Shown here: piece by piece, positions 16,503-30,317 of the stretch
How the letters are laid out: every line of letters begins with the position of its first letter
Numbering within the stretch: the stretch's first letter is position 1
NCBI RefSeq assembly: GCF_016918785.1
Contig: NZ_JAFFPT010000072.1
Span: 124,001-188,000 of the forward strand
Direction of reading: 5' to 3'
Length of the DNA: 64,000 nucleotides
DNA from: Leptospira ainazelensis
GTDB lineage: Bacteria > Spirochaetota > Leptospiria > Leptospirales > Leptospiraceae
Notes under the pieces: generated by a model
Told to the model about the DNA's origin: nothing
Database searches by the model: none
The model's input: only the letters and a program-made list of their open reading frames with translations
Made by a program: the position numbers and the translations under genes

Positions 16503-17495
16503 TCAGACCTCGTAAATCGATAAAGACTTGTAACTTTTGTTTCCTTGTTTATCCAAAAGCGCGATGATCTCGGTCCTTTTGTCCTTTTCGATGTTAAAAA
16601 TCAACTGATCAGAAATTTCACGACAGATATAAAGACCTCTTCCATGCGAATCCGCGAGACCCGGGGGAAAACCGGTGGTTTCATCCACGGTAATATGACG
16701 ATCGAGTCTTTTTAAAATTTCCTTTTTATCCAGAGAACCGAAATGATCCCGGATCACGATGATAAACGTGTTGTCCGCGATTCCGTATCCGATTTCAAAA
16801 AAATCGGATTCCGCGAGTTGAATGTTCTCCAAAGGAATCACGAGATCCCGGGAAGGGAGTTCGTATTGATATTTATAATTTCCCTTGGAATCTCTCGGTG
16901 CGCGAATCATCGCGTTAGACGTAAGCTCTTCTAAGATCTGATTGATCGCGTTCGGAGCTCCCTTTTCCACGAGAAATTTCGCGATCCGGTTGCAGAGAAA
17001 ATTTCTCTGTTCGTCCGAATAGATTCTTTTGTAGACGATACTTTCCAGTTGTGGCACCGAAAATTCCCTGTCTTCCGTTTCGGATTCTTGAATGATAAAA
17101 TCGGGGCCGAAGTATTTTTCCACTCCGAAGATGTCTTTTGTGAGAAGTTTGTGGACCATCACCGAGATCAGTTTGATATCCAGAAAAGAATATTTCGGAA
17201 TGATGTTCCAGATTCCGTGTTTGTATGCGAAGTTGATGTAGTCGTTGATATTGTATGCGGTCATCAACGTATAAAGAACCTGAGGGAATTCATGTTGGAT
17301 CGTTTTGATCAGATCGAGTCCAGTTTTGCCGGGCATCCGTATATCGGTGATCACGAGATGAATTTCTTCGTTTTTAAGAATTCGGACCGCTTCGTCGTAG
17401 TTCTCCGCGTCAAAAACCCGGTATTTTCCGGTAAGAAGATCTTTGATCGCTTCTCGAATCGAATGTATGTCTTCTACGATTAGGATATTGTGCAT
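16503..17495 (-). CDS. Response regulator with C-terminal HATPase domain
   Basis: A 330-residue protein. The receiver domain (about 1-120) has acidic pair E8/D9, phospho-acceptor Asp51 in ITDIRMPG, and Lys in IIPKYS. After a linker, the C-terminal part carries an anti-sigma/RsbW-like HATPase: N-box [14 protein letters not shown] and G-box [16 protein letters not shown]. There is no HisKA domain, so this is not a hybrid kinase. It overlaps the upstream kinase gene by one base, so that kinase is its obvious phosphodonor. A phosphorylation-gated ATPase or anti-sigma output is inferred. Confidence 0.85.
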   Translation of the reverse strand: MHNILIVEDIHSIREAIKDLLTGKYRVFDAENYDEAVRILKNEEIHLVITDIRMPGKTGLDLIKTIQHEFPQVLYTLMTAYNINDYINFAYKHGIWNIIPKYSFLDIKLISVMVHKLLTKDIFGVEKYFGPDFIIQESETEDREFSVPQLESIVYKRIYSDEQRNFLCNRIAKFLVEKGAPNAINQILEELTSNAMIRAPRDSKGNYKYQYELPSRDLVIPLENIQLAESDFFEIGYGIADNTFIIVIRDHFGSLDKKEILKRLDRHITVDETTGFPPGLADSHGRGLYICREISDQLIFNIEKDKRTEIIALLDKQGNKSYKSLSIYEV

Positions 17496-18628
17496 CAGGA
17501 AGAATATCCGTTGTTCTGAGTGAAGGGTAGTGAGACCCGGAAACGGGTTTTCCTTTCGAACGATCGTACCGACAATTCACCGCCGTGTTCTCTTACGATC
17601 GAATGACAGATGGAAAGTCCGAGTCCGGTTCCGATCCCGGTCTTATTCTTCGTAAAAAACGGAGAAAAGATCTTATCGATGAGATTGTCCGGAATTCCAC
17701 CGGCGTTGTCTTCCACGATGATGTGGACCATGTTTCTGGTCTTTCTTACTTCCACGCGGATTTTTCCTTCTCCATAATCAAAGGCTTGGAGAGAATTCTT
17801 AAAAAGATTGATAAAGAGGCGTTCCATCTTGACCGGATTGAACTGAAACGTAGTCCCCGGCTCGCAGAGAATTTCCCAAGTGATGTTTTTTGACAAAACC
17901 GGATATACCCAGACCACGTTTTCTTTTGCTTTTTGGATCGTCTCGTAAATGTCCGCTGTCGTCGTTACGAGTTTGTCGGGTTTTGCAAAGCTGATGATGT
18001 CCGAAACGATCATTGCGGCCCGCGTTAGATCCTCTTTCATCATATCCAGACGTTTTTTGAAAAAGTCAGGATCGATGGAAGTGAGATTGTTTAGGAGACT
18101 TTGTAACGTTAGACTCATTCCCGTAAGAGGATTGTTGAGTTCGTGTGCGACCCCCGAGATAAAGATCCCTAAGGAAGCAAGGTTTCGAATTCTAAGATTC
18201 TCCTCTTCCTTTTCTTTGATTCTCGTGATATTGCTTACCTTTTCCAAAACGGAACCGATGATTCCGTCTTTCTCGATCGGATAAAAATCCAGATAAAGAG
18301 TTTCCTTTTGTCCTCTTACCGAATGAAAGATCTCCCGATTGACGTCGGATTTCGGATATTCAAAGTATGGATTGAAGTTTTCTTCACCCGTCTTCATGTC
18401 TTTCATCGGACAGTAAGGACAGACCTCGTTTCGACTGTAGAGAACCTCGTAGCATTTTTTCCCTATAATGGAGGAAAACGACGATTGACCGGAAAATTCG
18501 AGCGTGGATCGATTGACCCTCCGAATACGAAAACCCGGATCGATCAATACCAATGGCTCGGTAATCCCATCCAGAATGGACTGTAGTTCACCGGCTCTTT
18601 CTAAGAGATTTTCCTGCAACGAGGACAT
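17495..18628 (-). CDS. PAS-domain sensor histidine kinase
   Basis: A 377-residue soluble kinase. The PAS domain (about 12-135) contains three cysteines, GKKCYEVL and VCPYC (residues 60, 70, 73), a pattern seen in NtrB-like PAS domains that might bind metal or sense redox; this is inference. HisKA carries H162 in [12 protein letters not shown]. HATPase has [32 protein letters not shown] and [16 protein letters not shown]. No transmembrane segments. It is coupled to the downstream receiver-HATPase gene. Confidence 0.9.
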   Translation of the reverse strand: MSSLQENLLERAGELQSILDGITEPLVLIDPGFRIRRVNRSTLEFSGQSSFSSIIGKKCYEVLYSRNEVCPYCPMKDMKTGEENFNPYFEYPKSDVNREIFHSVRGQKETLYLDFYPIEKDGIIGSVLEKVSNITRIKEKEEENLRIRNLASLGIFISGVAHELNNPLTGMSLTLQSLLNNLTSIDPDFFKKRLDMMKEDLTRAAMIVSDIISFAKPDKLVTTTADIYETIQKAKENVVWVYPVLSKNITWEILCEPGTTFQFNPVKMERLFINLFKNSLQAFDYGEGKIRVEVRKTRNMVHIIVEDNAGGIPDNLIDKIFSPFFTKNKTGIGTGLGLSICHSIVREHGGELSVRSFERKTRFRVSLPFTQNNGYSS

Positions 18629-19364
18629 GAAGATTCAATATTGTAGAGAATCTTTAAAAGTTTGCAGTAACTTTTTTTTATTTTTTGCAGATTCTTGGTT
18701 CTGCATTTCATGAAGCCTCAGAACTTGTACGAGAAAATCTTCCAGGAGCTTTAAATAAAATTCCTGTTTAAATGCCGATCGTTCTCGGTTGTTTCCTTCA
18801 TCGGGTAGGAATTGAATCGGGTAACGCATCTCTTTGCCGTTCCGATTGGATTCCACAAGAATGTCGTCCACGTTCTGATCCAGAGGAGTTTCGTCGACGA
18901 GGCGTATGACGGTAATGTCGGATCCGTCCGCATTCTCCGCTCTGACTTCCGTTATGACTCGGGAAAGAGTGGTCCCCGTAAATTCCAGAAGAATCGATTT
19001 GCTTTCCGCTCTTTCGATTCCACTTCTTCCTTCCGAGATGGAATGTTTTGTGACCTTGATTCCCTTTCGATTTGGAAAGTTTCCTAAAAAAGAGATGAAG
19101 GTCCCGTTGGGAACGGAATCGATTCTTTCCAATTTGATGAGTTCTCTCGCGACTCCGAGGTCTTCGTAGATTCGTAAGATTCTTCGATTGAGAATCGATG
19201 CGGTATCGGAGGTGCCCGCCTTTTTGTGATCGTCCGCTTCAGAGAATAGAGAGAACGTTACAATGAAATTGAGAAGGAATAGGAGGAAGGGTAAGAAAAA
19301 ATTTCCGCTCAGAGAAGAATGAACTTTCGTTCCGGATTCTTCTCTGATTGAATTTTGTTTAAAA

Positions 19365-19718
<354 letters not shown>

Positions 19719-19826
19719 ATCAGTTCCTGAAAAAAAATTGAATCCTTTGCCAGATTATGAAGCCGCAGAGGAGTGACAATTAAAATACTCTTCTCTGGCC
19801 GCTTCTCAATGCGGTTTCAGCCGGTT

Positions 19827-20579
<753 letters not shown>

Positions 20580-20817
20580 GGTTTCCTCATTGATGATGAT
20601 TTCGTGAAAGATGGGAAGAGTTTGTACGAAAGCCGATTGGCTTCAAGGACTTTTTAGGAGAATGGAAAACGTCCTCGGGTGCTGTCGCCAACGAATCCGT
20701 TTCTCGTCAATGATCGGCCTCCGCAGACTTCGCCTCCGCTTTCTACGGTAGCGAATGAAAGATCATCACTTCCAGTAAAGGGTTATATAAAGTTTCCAGT
20801 CTTCATTCGGAGGCGGC

Positions 20818-21055
20818 CATATCCGTACCCACAAGTGAACTGAATCTTTATAAGAATTTGTCGTAACAACGACAATCTTCCGTGAAACGAAATCCCCGCC
20901 CGATTTTCGGGTGGAGGGGCGGGTGGTGGAAAACTCCGGGCGACTTTTCTCTATCAGAAAATTCTACTTTTTGCAAGTAAAAAGTCTCGAATGTAGGAAC
21001 TCCTAGATTTGGGACCCTCCTTGATTCTAAATAGTTTGTTTAACTTGGGATATCC
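20818..21055 (+). repeat. Dispersed intergenic repeat, locus B (between pgk and tpiA)
   Basis: A left end CATATCCGTACCCACAA, the palindrome TTGTCGTAACAACGACAA (20858-20875), the GC-rich hairpin (CCCCGCCC pairing with GGGGCGGG), TCTCTATCAGAAAA, TTTGCAAGTA, then a decayed second palindrome near 20992. The right terminal repeat is degenerate. Apart from the pgk terminator, the rest of 20580-21238 shows nothing coding. Confidence 0.8.
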
Positions 21056-21177
21056 TCCCGAGCTCGGGGTGCTTTCGGGATATTCGATCCAAGGTGGTAG
21101 TATTTCAAACTGAGATCGACTTTCGTTCATCGAGGTTTTGGGTGATTTGTGCGGTTGTGGAATATTAGCTGAAAATA

Positions 21178-21220
21178 AAAAAAAACCGGAACAGGTTTTA
21201 CGATCTGCATCCGGTTTTTG
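21178..21220 (-). terminator. Terminator after pgk
   Basis: On the minus strand AAAACCGGA pairs with TCCGGTTTT around a loop of about 20 bases, followed by a T run. It lies about 20 bases after the pgk stop. Confidence 0.75.
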
Positions 21221-21238
21221 TGCGAAGGTTTTTGAAAT

Positions 21239-22429
<1,191 letters not shown>

Positions 22430-22432
22430 GAA

Positions 22433-23467
<1,035 letters not shown>

Positions 23468-23474
23468 TCAAGAT

Positions 23475-23504
23475 CTCCCGCTTCCGACAAACGTCGGATG
23501 GGAG
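23475..23504 (-). promoter_or_regulatory. Hairpin in the gap 5' region
   Basis: CTCCC/GGGAG outer pairs and TCCGAC/GTCGGA inner pairs around a 4-base loop form a strong stem 34 bases upstream of the gap start. There is no T run on the minus strand, so it may be an RNA leader structure rather than a terminator. Confidence 0.4.
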
Positions 23505-23541
23505 AATTTTTAAGATTTGATTACAGTATTTTCCCGGAACA

Positions 23542-23571
23542 TTCTCTTGAAAATCCGTTTTTTCAAGAGAA
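23542..23571 (-). terminator. Perfect 12-bp hairpin after the 23.6-24.0 kb regulator gene
   Basis: TTCTCTTGAAAA (23542-23553) pairs perfectly with TTTTCAAGAGAA (23560-23571) around a 6-base loop. It begins 13 bases after the regulator stop, so a terminator role is likely, though the T run is weak. Confidence 0.45.
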
Positions 23572-23584
23572 AACGGAGGGATTT

Positions 23585-23989
23585 TTAAAAATAAGCGTCC
23601 AGAATTTCCTGAAGCATCGTTTCGGTGAGCGGTTTGGTTTTGAAGTCGGAGAGAATTCCGAACTCCCTCGCTTTTGCCCGATCATCCGGATTGTCCGAGG
23701 TTGTGAGCATAACAACGACGATCTTTCCCTGGAGTTCTTCGGGAAGAAGATCGTATTCCTCGAGGAATTCCCAGCCGTTCATTCCGGGCATGTTGATGTC
23801 TAAAAAAACCAGATCGGGTCGAGGATCGTGATTCGTAGCCCTTTCTTTGAGATACTGAAGAGCGGATTCTCCCGATTGTTTTGCGATCACTTGGTCGGCA
23901 AAGTTTCCCTTTCGGATGACCCGCTCGTGAAAGAAATTATCCGAATTGTTGTCGTCGATGAGAAGGATACAACTGACTTTTTTGTTCAT
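23585..23989 (-). CDS. Stand-alone response regulator (Rcp1-like receiver)
   Basis: A 134-residue single receiver domain: acidic pair in LLIDDN, phospho-acceptor Asp64 in [15 protein letters not shown], Thr in [12 protein letters not shown], and Lys in FKTKPLT. The N-terminal [15 protein letters not shown] and the [10 protein letters not shown] stretch are typical of the Rcp1 class that partners PAS or phytochrome kinases. There is no output domain, so it acts through protein contacts or phosphorelay. It overlaps the kinase gene upstream by 4 bases. Confidence 0.92.
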   Translation of the reverse strand: MNKKVSCILLIDDNNSDNFFHERVIRKGNFADQVIAKQSGESALQYLKERATNHDPRPDLVFLDINMPGMNGWEFLEEYDLLPEELQGKIVVVMLTTSDNPDDRAKAREFGILSDFKTKPLTETMLQEILDAYF

Positions 23990-25440
23990 ATTCTTAAATT
24001 AGGAATCGTAAAATAAAAAGTGCTCCCGAGATTTGGAGTCGATTCGACCCAGATCGTTCCCCCGTGCAATTCCACGATTTTTTTGCAATTGGCAAGACCG
24101 ATCCCATGACCGTCGTATTCGGAATCGCCGTGAAGTCTCTGAAATATAAAGAATATACGATCAAAGTATTTGGAGTCGATCCCAATTCCGTTGTCTTGGA
24201 ATGAAAATTGCCAGAGTTCACCTTTCTGCGCGACTCGAATTCGAATTTCGGGTGTAGAATCCTTTTTTGCAAATTTGATAGCATTGACGATTAGGTTCTG
24301 CAGAAGTTGTCTGAATTCTACTTCGTAGACCTTGAGAGAAGGGAGATTGTCTTTTACGATCTTGGCTTTAGTCTGGAGAATCAAACTTTCCAGATCCATT
24401 CTGACTTCTTCGAACAAAACGTTGCAATCCACTTCGATGAGTTTTCTATCTCTTCCGATTCTGGAATACATCAAAAGAGCTTTTACAAGGGCGCTCATTC
24501 TTTTTGTGGCGAAGTCGATCGTTTTGAGATGATCGTGCGCTGAAGCGTCTAACGTTTTTCCGTAGTCTTCCTGGAGAATCTGGATATAATTCGATACGGT
24601 GCGGAGAGGTTCCTGTAAATCGTGGGAGGCCAGATAAGCAAATTGTTCCAATTCCTTGTTTTTTGCTTCGAGCTCGTTCTTTCGGATGAGTGTGGTTTCC
24701 TGGATCTTCCGTTCGGTGATATCGATGATCGATGCAAGAACCATCAAACCTTCGTCGGTGTCGATCGGATTGAGTCCGATTTCGACTTGGATTTCGGTTC
24801 CATCCTTTCTCAGGGCAAAAAGATCTCTTCCCACGCCCATAGAACGAACCGAAGGTTCCGAAAAAAATCGTTTTCTATGATCCGGGTGTTCGATTCGAAA
24901 ACGTTTTGGGAGAAGAATTTCGAGTTTTTGTCCGATCAATTCCTTTCTTTGGTAGTCGAAAAGTCTTTCGGCTTGTTCGTTGACCAACGAGATCGTTCCT
25001 TCCTGATTTACAAGAACCATCGCGTTGGGAGCCGATTCTACGACGAGGCGAAATCGGTCTTCGGCTTTTTTACGTTCCGTGATGTCGATGATGGAGGCAA
25101 GGACCAAGGTTCCGTCCGCAGTCGCGACCGGATTGAGTCCGATTTCGATCGGGAATTCGGCGCCGTCCTTTTTCAAACCGAAAAGATCTCTTCCGGCTCC
25201 CATCGGTCGGACTTGCGGCGAATGAAAGAAAGAATTTCTGAAATCGGGATGTCGACTCCGATAACGGGAAGGAATCAGTTCTTCCACGATTCTTCCGATG
25301 AGTTCGGTCCTGGGATAACCGAAAAGTTTTTCCGTCTGCCCGTTGATAAAAACGATCTTTCCTTCTTTGTTTACAAGTAGAATCGCGTTCGGTGTGGATT
25401 CCACCATCATTTGAAAGGTAAGCTCGGAAAGTTTCATCAT
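23986..25440 (-). CDS. Double-PAS sensor histidine kinase
   Basis: A 484-residue soluble kinase. Two PAS domains (about 8-122 and 130-244) are so alike that they look like a tandem duplication: each has PNA(I/M)xLVN, then GRDLF.L(K/R)KDG, then [11 protein letters not shown] HisKA domain follows with [18 protein letters not shown], then HATPase with [39 protein letters not shown]. The Cph1/phosphorelay-type HisKA and the coupled single-receiver gene match known PAS kinase-Rcp1 pairs. The signal is unknown. Confidence 0.9.
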   Translation of the reverse strand: MMKLSELTFQMMVESTPNAILLVNKEGKIVFINGQTEKLFGYPRTELIGRIVEELIPSRYRSRHPDFRNSFFHSPQVRPMGAGRDLFGLKKDGAEFPIEIGLNPVATADGTLVLASIIDITERKKAEDRFRLVVESAPNAMVLVNQEGTISLVNEQAERLFDYQRKELIGQKLEILLPKRFRIEHPDHRKRFFSEPSVRSMGVGRDLFALRKDGTEIQVEIGLNPIDTDEGLMVLASIIDITERKIQETTLIRKNELEAKNKELEQFAYLASHDLQEPLRTVSNYIQILQEDYGKTLDASAHDHLKTIDFATKRMSALVKALLMYSRIGRDRKLIEVDCNVLFEEVRMDLESLILQTKAKIVKDNLPSLKVYEVEFRQLLQNLIVNAIKFAKKDSTPEIRIRVAQKGELWQFSFQDNGIGIDSKYFDRIFFIFQRLHGDSEYDGHGIGLANCKKIVELHGGTIWVESTPNLGSTFYFTIPNLRI

Positions 25441-25798
25441 TTATAATGTGCAAGGGAGAAAGTATTTTGATTCGCTTTTGAATTTTTGCATATAACAAAA
25501 AAGAAAAGAATGTACAATTCCACAGACGAAAAAAATCGTTTATCAAAAAAAGATAAAATACCAGAAATTTCCGAAGTCAAATCTTAAAATAGAAAGGATC
25601 CATATATTCAAGAATTCTACATTAGAATTTAAAGTTTCTTCCGATTTGTTCGAATTGAGATCGTAAATTCGGGGAAAAGGTCTTGTAAAAAAGGCTTGAT
25701 AACCGGGCTTTGTCCGCCTGCCGTCGGGATTTTATACGATTTTTATTTTTTTAGAAAAACGAAAACTGGCTTTTTTAGAGGGTTTTTTCCCGAAGAGA

Positions 25799-25907
25799 AT
25801 TTTTTTTTTGCAGATAAAAAGTCTCGGGTGTAGGAGCTCTTACAAAAATTTTGATTGGGATCCTTGTCGATTCCAAAGCCTTTTTTCAACTCGTGGATAA
25901 GGTTATG
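25799..25907 (+). repeat. Dispersed intergenic repeat, locus F (right half only)
   Basis: Matches the right-hand half of other copies: TTTTTTGCAGATAAAAAGTC, a decayed palindrome GTAGGAGCTCTTAC, ATTGGGATCCTTG, and the terminal repeat TCGTGGATAAGGTTATG (25891-25907). The GC-rich core and left end are missing. The rest of 25441-26065 is AT-rich and shows no gene; it probably holds the promoter of the double-PAS kinase. Confidence 0.7.
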
Positions 25908-26065
25908 CCACTCTGGGAATCGTTTGAGAGAAATGGAAAGATCCTCGGGTTCCGGTATTGGGGGGAAATACATCCGGCTTTAGTTGGGATGTTTTCAGAG
26001 AAAAATTTTTGAAGAAGAAAAATCGCGGGAAAAAGGAGTTCCCACATTTCTTGTCTTAGGAGGCG

Positions 26066-26626
26066 TTAGAACGCTTTTCCCAGAATATTTTCGATCGGGA
26101 TCGGGCCGAAGTCTCTGGAATCGGAGCAAGAATCCCGGTTGTCGCAGAGGAGAAAGTAGTCTCTGTCTTTGAGAATGAGAGGTTCCGAGTTGTCTCTTCC
26201 TGAAAAACTGGAAGGGAAAGGTCCGCGTTTGTCCTCAAATTGAAGAGTATATCCCGAACCGGATCCTAAATTCTCCTCCGGATTGTTGTTTCTGAGAAGA
26301 ATCTTATTTTTCATTTGAACTGTTTCTCCCGGTTTTCCCGCGATCCGAGAGAAGACAACCTTTCCTTCTTGTGTAGGATGTCTTACAAGAACCAGATCTC
26401 CGAGGTAGAGATTGGAACGATCCACAAAACGGGAAAAATACTTTCGAGTACCGGGAGGATGGCCGGGGAGCATGTCTCGATTCTCCAGAACAAATGGAAA
26501 GATAAAGAAGAATCGAATGAGGAAGGCGATCGTTGCTCCTAAAAAAAGACCGATCCCCGCTTGTTTGAGGAGGGACTTTATCTTTTCTCTTCTTTCTTTT
26601 TCCTGATTCGAGGAACTGCGGCTCAT
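26066..26626 (-). CDS. Signal peptidase I homologue lacking the Ser/Lys catalytic dyad
   Basis: A 186-residue protein with the signal peptidase I layout: N-terminal membrane segment (about 22-44), the box B region, [16 protein letters not shown], and box [18 protein letters not shown] with the closing ENILGKA. The catalytic Ser, normally in the S-M-x-P motif, is Asp51 (R-D-M-L-P). The catalytic Lys, normally K-R before the G-x-P-G box, is Ser93 (F-S-R). Box E has Cys in place of its first Gly. The enzyme is therefore predicted to be inactive as a Ser/Lys peptidase. Working signal peptidases must be encoded elsewhere. Confidence 0.85.
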   Translation of the reverse strand: MSRSSSNQEKERREKIKSLLKQAGIGLFLGATIAFLIRFFFIFPFVLENRDMLPGHPPGTRKYFSRFVDRSNLYLGDLVLVRHPTQEGKVVFSRIAGKPGETVQMKNKILLRNNNPEENLGSGSGYTLQFEDKRGPFPSSFSGRDNSEPLILKDRDYFLLCDNRDSCSDSRDFGPIPIENILGKAF

Positions 26627-26742
26627 GCGTGCATTCTTTTCTTTCGAAGAATGGGGTCAAAAGAAAATCTTTTTTTTAGACTTGTTTTGAAGACTTCCGA
26701 AGAAAGTCCTGGAAAAGGGAAGAAAAAAAAGAGAGGAAGTCG

Positions 26743-27285
26743 ATGAAGTCAAACTATCAGATTTTAGAATACATGGGAAAAAAACCGCAGATCGACGAGT
26801 CTGTTTTTTTGGCGCCGGGTTCCCAGGTAGTCGGAGACGTTGTGATAGGAAAGAATTCTTCGATCTGGTTTCAGACATTGGTGAGAGGGGATGTGAATTA
26901 TATTCGGATTGGGGAGAATGTGAACATTCAAGATCTCACCGTGATTCACGTTGCGAGGGATGTTTATCCGGTGGAGATCGGAAACAACGTCTCGATCGGA
27001 CATAGGGCGACGATTCACGGCTGCAAACTGAAAGACAATTCCTTTGTGGGGATGTGCGCAACGTTGATGGACGATGTTGAAGTCGGTGAATTCGCTTTTA
27101 TCGGCGCCGGCGCTCTTGTGACGCCCGGAAAAAAAATTCCTCCCGGAGTTTTGGTGATGGGTTCTCCCGGAAAGATCATCCGAGATATCACTGAAAAAGA
27201 AAGAGAAATCATCACGAGAACAACCGGAAATTATATCAAATACAAAGAGAACTATCTTCAAGATCCTTATTATTCAAGAGCTTAA
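26743..27285 (+). CDS. Gamma-carbonic anhydrase family protein (left-handed beta-helix)
   Basis: A 180-residue hexapeptide-repeat protein of the YrdA/PaaY/CamH group: [34 protein letters not shown], then the metal-ligand histidines in [17 protein letters not shown] and a terminal helix ([16 protein letters not shown]). The family forms trimers with a metal at subunit interfaces; carbonic anhydrase activity is proven only for some members. The ATG at 26743 has a GAGGAAG site. It is divergent from the signal peptidase homologue, and a tandem repeat array follows directly. Confidence 0.9.
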   Translation: MKSNYQILEYMGKKPQIDESVFLAPGSQVVGDVVIGKNSSIWFQTLVRGDVNYIRIGENVNIQDLTVIHVARDVYPVEIGNNVSIGHRATIHGCKLKDNSFVGMCATLMDDVEVGEFAFIGAGALVTPGKKIPPGVLVMGSPGKIIRDITEKEREIITRTTGNYIKYKENYLQDPYYSRA

Positions 27286-27346
27286 AAAAAAGAATAAGAA
27301 AGAGGATAGAGAATGTTTAAGAATGAAGAGGCTCTTAAAAAGGAAT

Positions 27347-27652
27347 TTGTCGGAACTCCGACGATCTCCTGTGAACGCCGGGGGCCCCACCCTGATTGGG
27401 TGGAGGAGGCGGGCTCGTGGGAAAAAATCGGGCGACTTCCTTCTACCACAAAATCTCCCTTTTTTCAAGAAGAATTCTCCACCTCCATTCTTGTCGGAAC
27501 ACCGACGATCTCCTGTGAACGCCGAGGCCCCCACCCTGATTGGGTGGAGGAGGCGGGCTCGCGGGAAAAAATCGGGCGACATCTCTCTACCACCAAATCT
27601 CCCTTTTTTCAAGAAGAATTCTCCACCTCCATTCTTGTCGGAACTCCGACAA
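27347..27652 (+). repeat. Dispersed repeat, locus C: two tandem 144-bp units
   Basis: Palindromes at 27347-27362, 27491-27506 and 27635-27652 (TTGTCGGAAC(T/A)CCGAC) are exactly 144 bases apart. The two units between them are nearly identical, each with an internal hairpin CCACCC-GATT-GGGTGG type, then GGGAAAAAATCGGGCGAC, and CAAGAAGAATTCTCCACCTC. The array fills the space between the gamma-carbonic anhydrase and the GAPDH-like gene. Open frames that cross it are artefacts of the 144 (3x48) period. Confidence 0.9.
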
Positions 27653-27680
27653 AACCTTCTTTAAAAGAAAGGAACCTCCC

Positions 27681-28751
<1,071 letters not shown>

Positions 28752-28858
28752 GATTTTCCGAGAAAAGTAGGAACTCATACTTTTCCCGAAACGAGAATGT
28801 CAAAAATCCCGTCCTTTTGTAAAAGGAATCCTCTGAAAAGGATTTTTTTACTTGAATA

Positions 28859-28909
<51 letters not shown>

Positions 28910-28937
28910 AACCCTTGGAAGAGGCAGGAAAACAGAA

Positions 28938-29867
28938 ATGAAAGCTAAGAGTATTTTAGAAACAATCGGAAACACACCACACGTAAAAATCAATCGCTTG
29001 TATGACACAAAAAGCGAAATCTATGTAAAATTAGAAAGATCGAATCCAGGCGGATCCATCAAAGATCGTATCGCACTTTCGATGATCGAAGACGCGGAAA
29101 AAACCGGAAAACTCACAAAAGACAGTATCATCGTAGAACCAACCTCCGGAAACACCGGAATCGGATTGGCGCTTGTCGCAGCCGTTAAGGGATATAAACT
29201 TCTTTTAGTAATGCCCGAATCGATGAGCATCGAAAGAAGAAGAATCATGGCGGCTTACGGAGCTGAGTTCGAACTTACTCCGAGAGAAAAAGGAATGCCG
29301 GGTGCGATCGAAAAAGCAAAACAAATCGTTGCGGAAAATCCAAAAGCTTGGATGCCTCAGCAGTTTGAAAACGACGCCAACATCCAAGTGCACGTGGAAA
29401 CCACCGCGCAAGAAATCTTAAAAGACTTTCCGGAAGGATTGGATTTCGTGATCACCGGGGTGGGAACCGGAGGACATATCACAGGTGTTGCTCAAGTTCT
29501 AAAACAAAAATTCCCAAAACTAAAAGTATTCGCAGTAGAACCCGAAGCGTCTCCCGTAATCTCCGGAGGAAAGCCCGGGCCGCACCCGATTCAAGGGATC
29601 GGAGCGGGATTCATTCCTAAAAATCTTCACACGGATCTTTTGGACGGAGTCATTCAAGTCAGCAAAGACGAAGCCTTCCAATACGCGCAAAGAGCCGCCA
29701 AAGAAGAAGGGATTTTTATCGGGGTTTCTTCCGGAGCATCACTGGCTGCGGTTGCAAAAAAACTTCCTGAAATTCCGGAAGGTTCTAAGGTTCTGACTTT
29801 CTCTTATGATACGGGAGAAAGATATCTTTCGATCGAAGGATTATTCCCGGTTCCATCCAACGCCTAA
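28938..29867 (+). CDS. cysK: Cysteine synthase A (O-acetylserine sulfhydrylase)
   Basis: A 309-residue PLP enzyme: [10 protein letters not shown] at the start, PLP-binding Lys42 in [10 protein letters not shown], the substrate loop [12 protein letters not shown], the phosphate cup [10 protein letters not shown], and GVSSGAS near the end. It makes cysteine from O-acetylserine and sulfide. It is a single-gene unit, with an upstream dyad and a strong terminator just downstream, which suggests independent control, plausibly by sulfur supply. Confidence 0.95.
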   Translation: MKAKSILETIGNTPHVKINRLYDTKSEIYVKLERSNPGGSIKDRIALSMIEDAEKTGKLTKDSIIVEPTSGNTGIGLALVAAVKGYKLLLVMPESMSIERRRIMAAYGAEFELTPREKGMPGAIEKAKQIVAENPKAWMPQQFENDANIQVHVETTAQEILKDFPEGLDFVITGVGTGGHITGVAQVLKQKFPKLKVFAVEPEASPVISGGKPGPHPIQGIGAGFIPKNLHTDLLDGVIQVSKDEAFQYAQRAAKEEGIFIGVSSGASLAAVAKKLPEIPEGSKVLTFSYDTGERYLSIEGLFPVPSNA

Positions 29868-29897
29868 GAATTTTCGGCTTCAGTTTTTTTAGTTTTA

Positions 29898-29930
29898 TAA
29901 ACCCCGAGTCGTTAAGACCCGGGGTTTTTT
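29898..29930 (+). terminator. Terminator after cysK
   Basis: AACCCCG pairs with CGGGGTT, with a further GTC/GAC pairing inside, then six T. It lies about 30 bases after the cysK stop. The rest of the gap to 30317 is AT-rich with no convincing gene. Confidence 0.85.
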
Positions 29931-30317
29931 ATTTCTCTTGGATTCGATTTTTGGAATACGATATTTTGAAAGAATTTGTTTTCAAAAAAAAACTTCTTAT
30001 CGGAATTTCCATTTTTAGAATTTCGAAAAACCTTCCCTCAATCGATTGGATGCGACTCAGAAATCCGTCTGAAACTTTTTTTTAACGGAACCCAGGCCGG
30101 TATTTTCGAATCCCTTCCCTTTTTTTGTTTTGGAATCATCATCGAATGGATGTCAAAAGGATCTCTTGAGAGATGCTTTTGAACCGTTCTGTTTTTTTTC
30201 TACTTCGGATTAAAAATAAATTTTTTAAAGGGAAGATAGAATCTTCTCTGAACAAGCGTTTATGAGAGATTCAAAAGGTTTGATAGCAAAGGAATTAAGA
30301 AGAATTCTTCTTGCCTC

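Noticed and set aside
24622..25380. 252-codon plus-strand frame opposite the double-PAS kinase
   Set aside because: It is antisense to a clear kinase and rich in Phe/Arg/Ser as expected for a shadow frame.
25743..25973. Minus-strand 76-codon open frame
   Set aside because: It lies across the right half of a dispersed repeat and AT-rich DNA; no ribosome-binding site or family match.
29976..30182. 68-codon frame after the cysK terminator
   Set aside because: Phe-rich AT-rich sequence with no start signal or family likeness.
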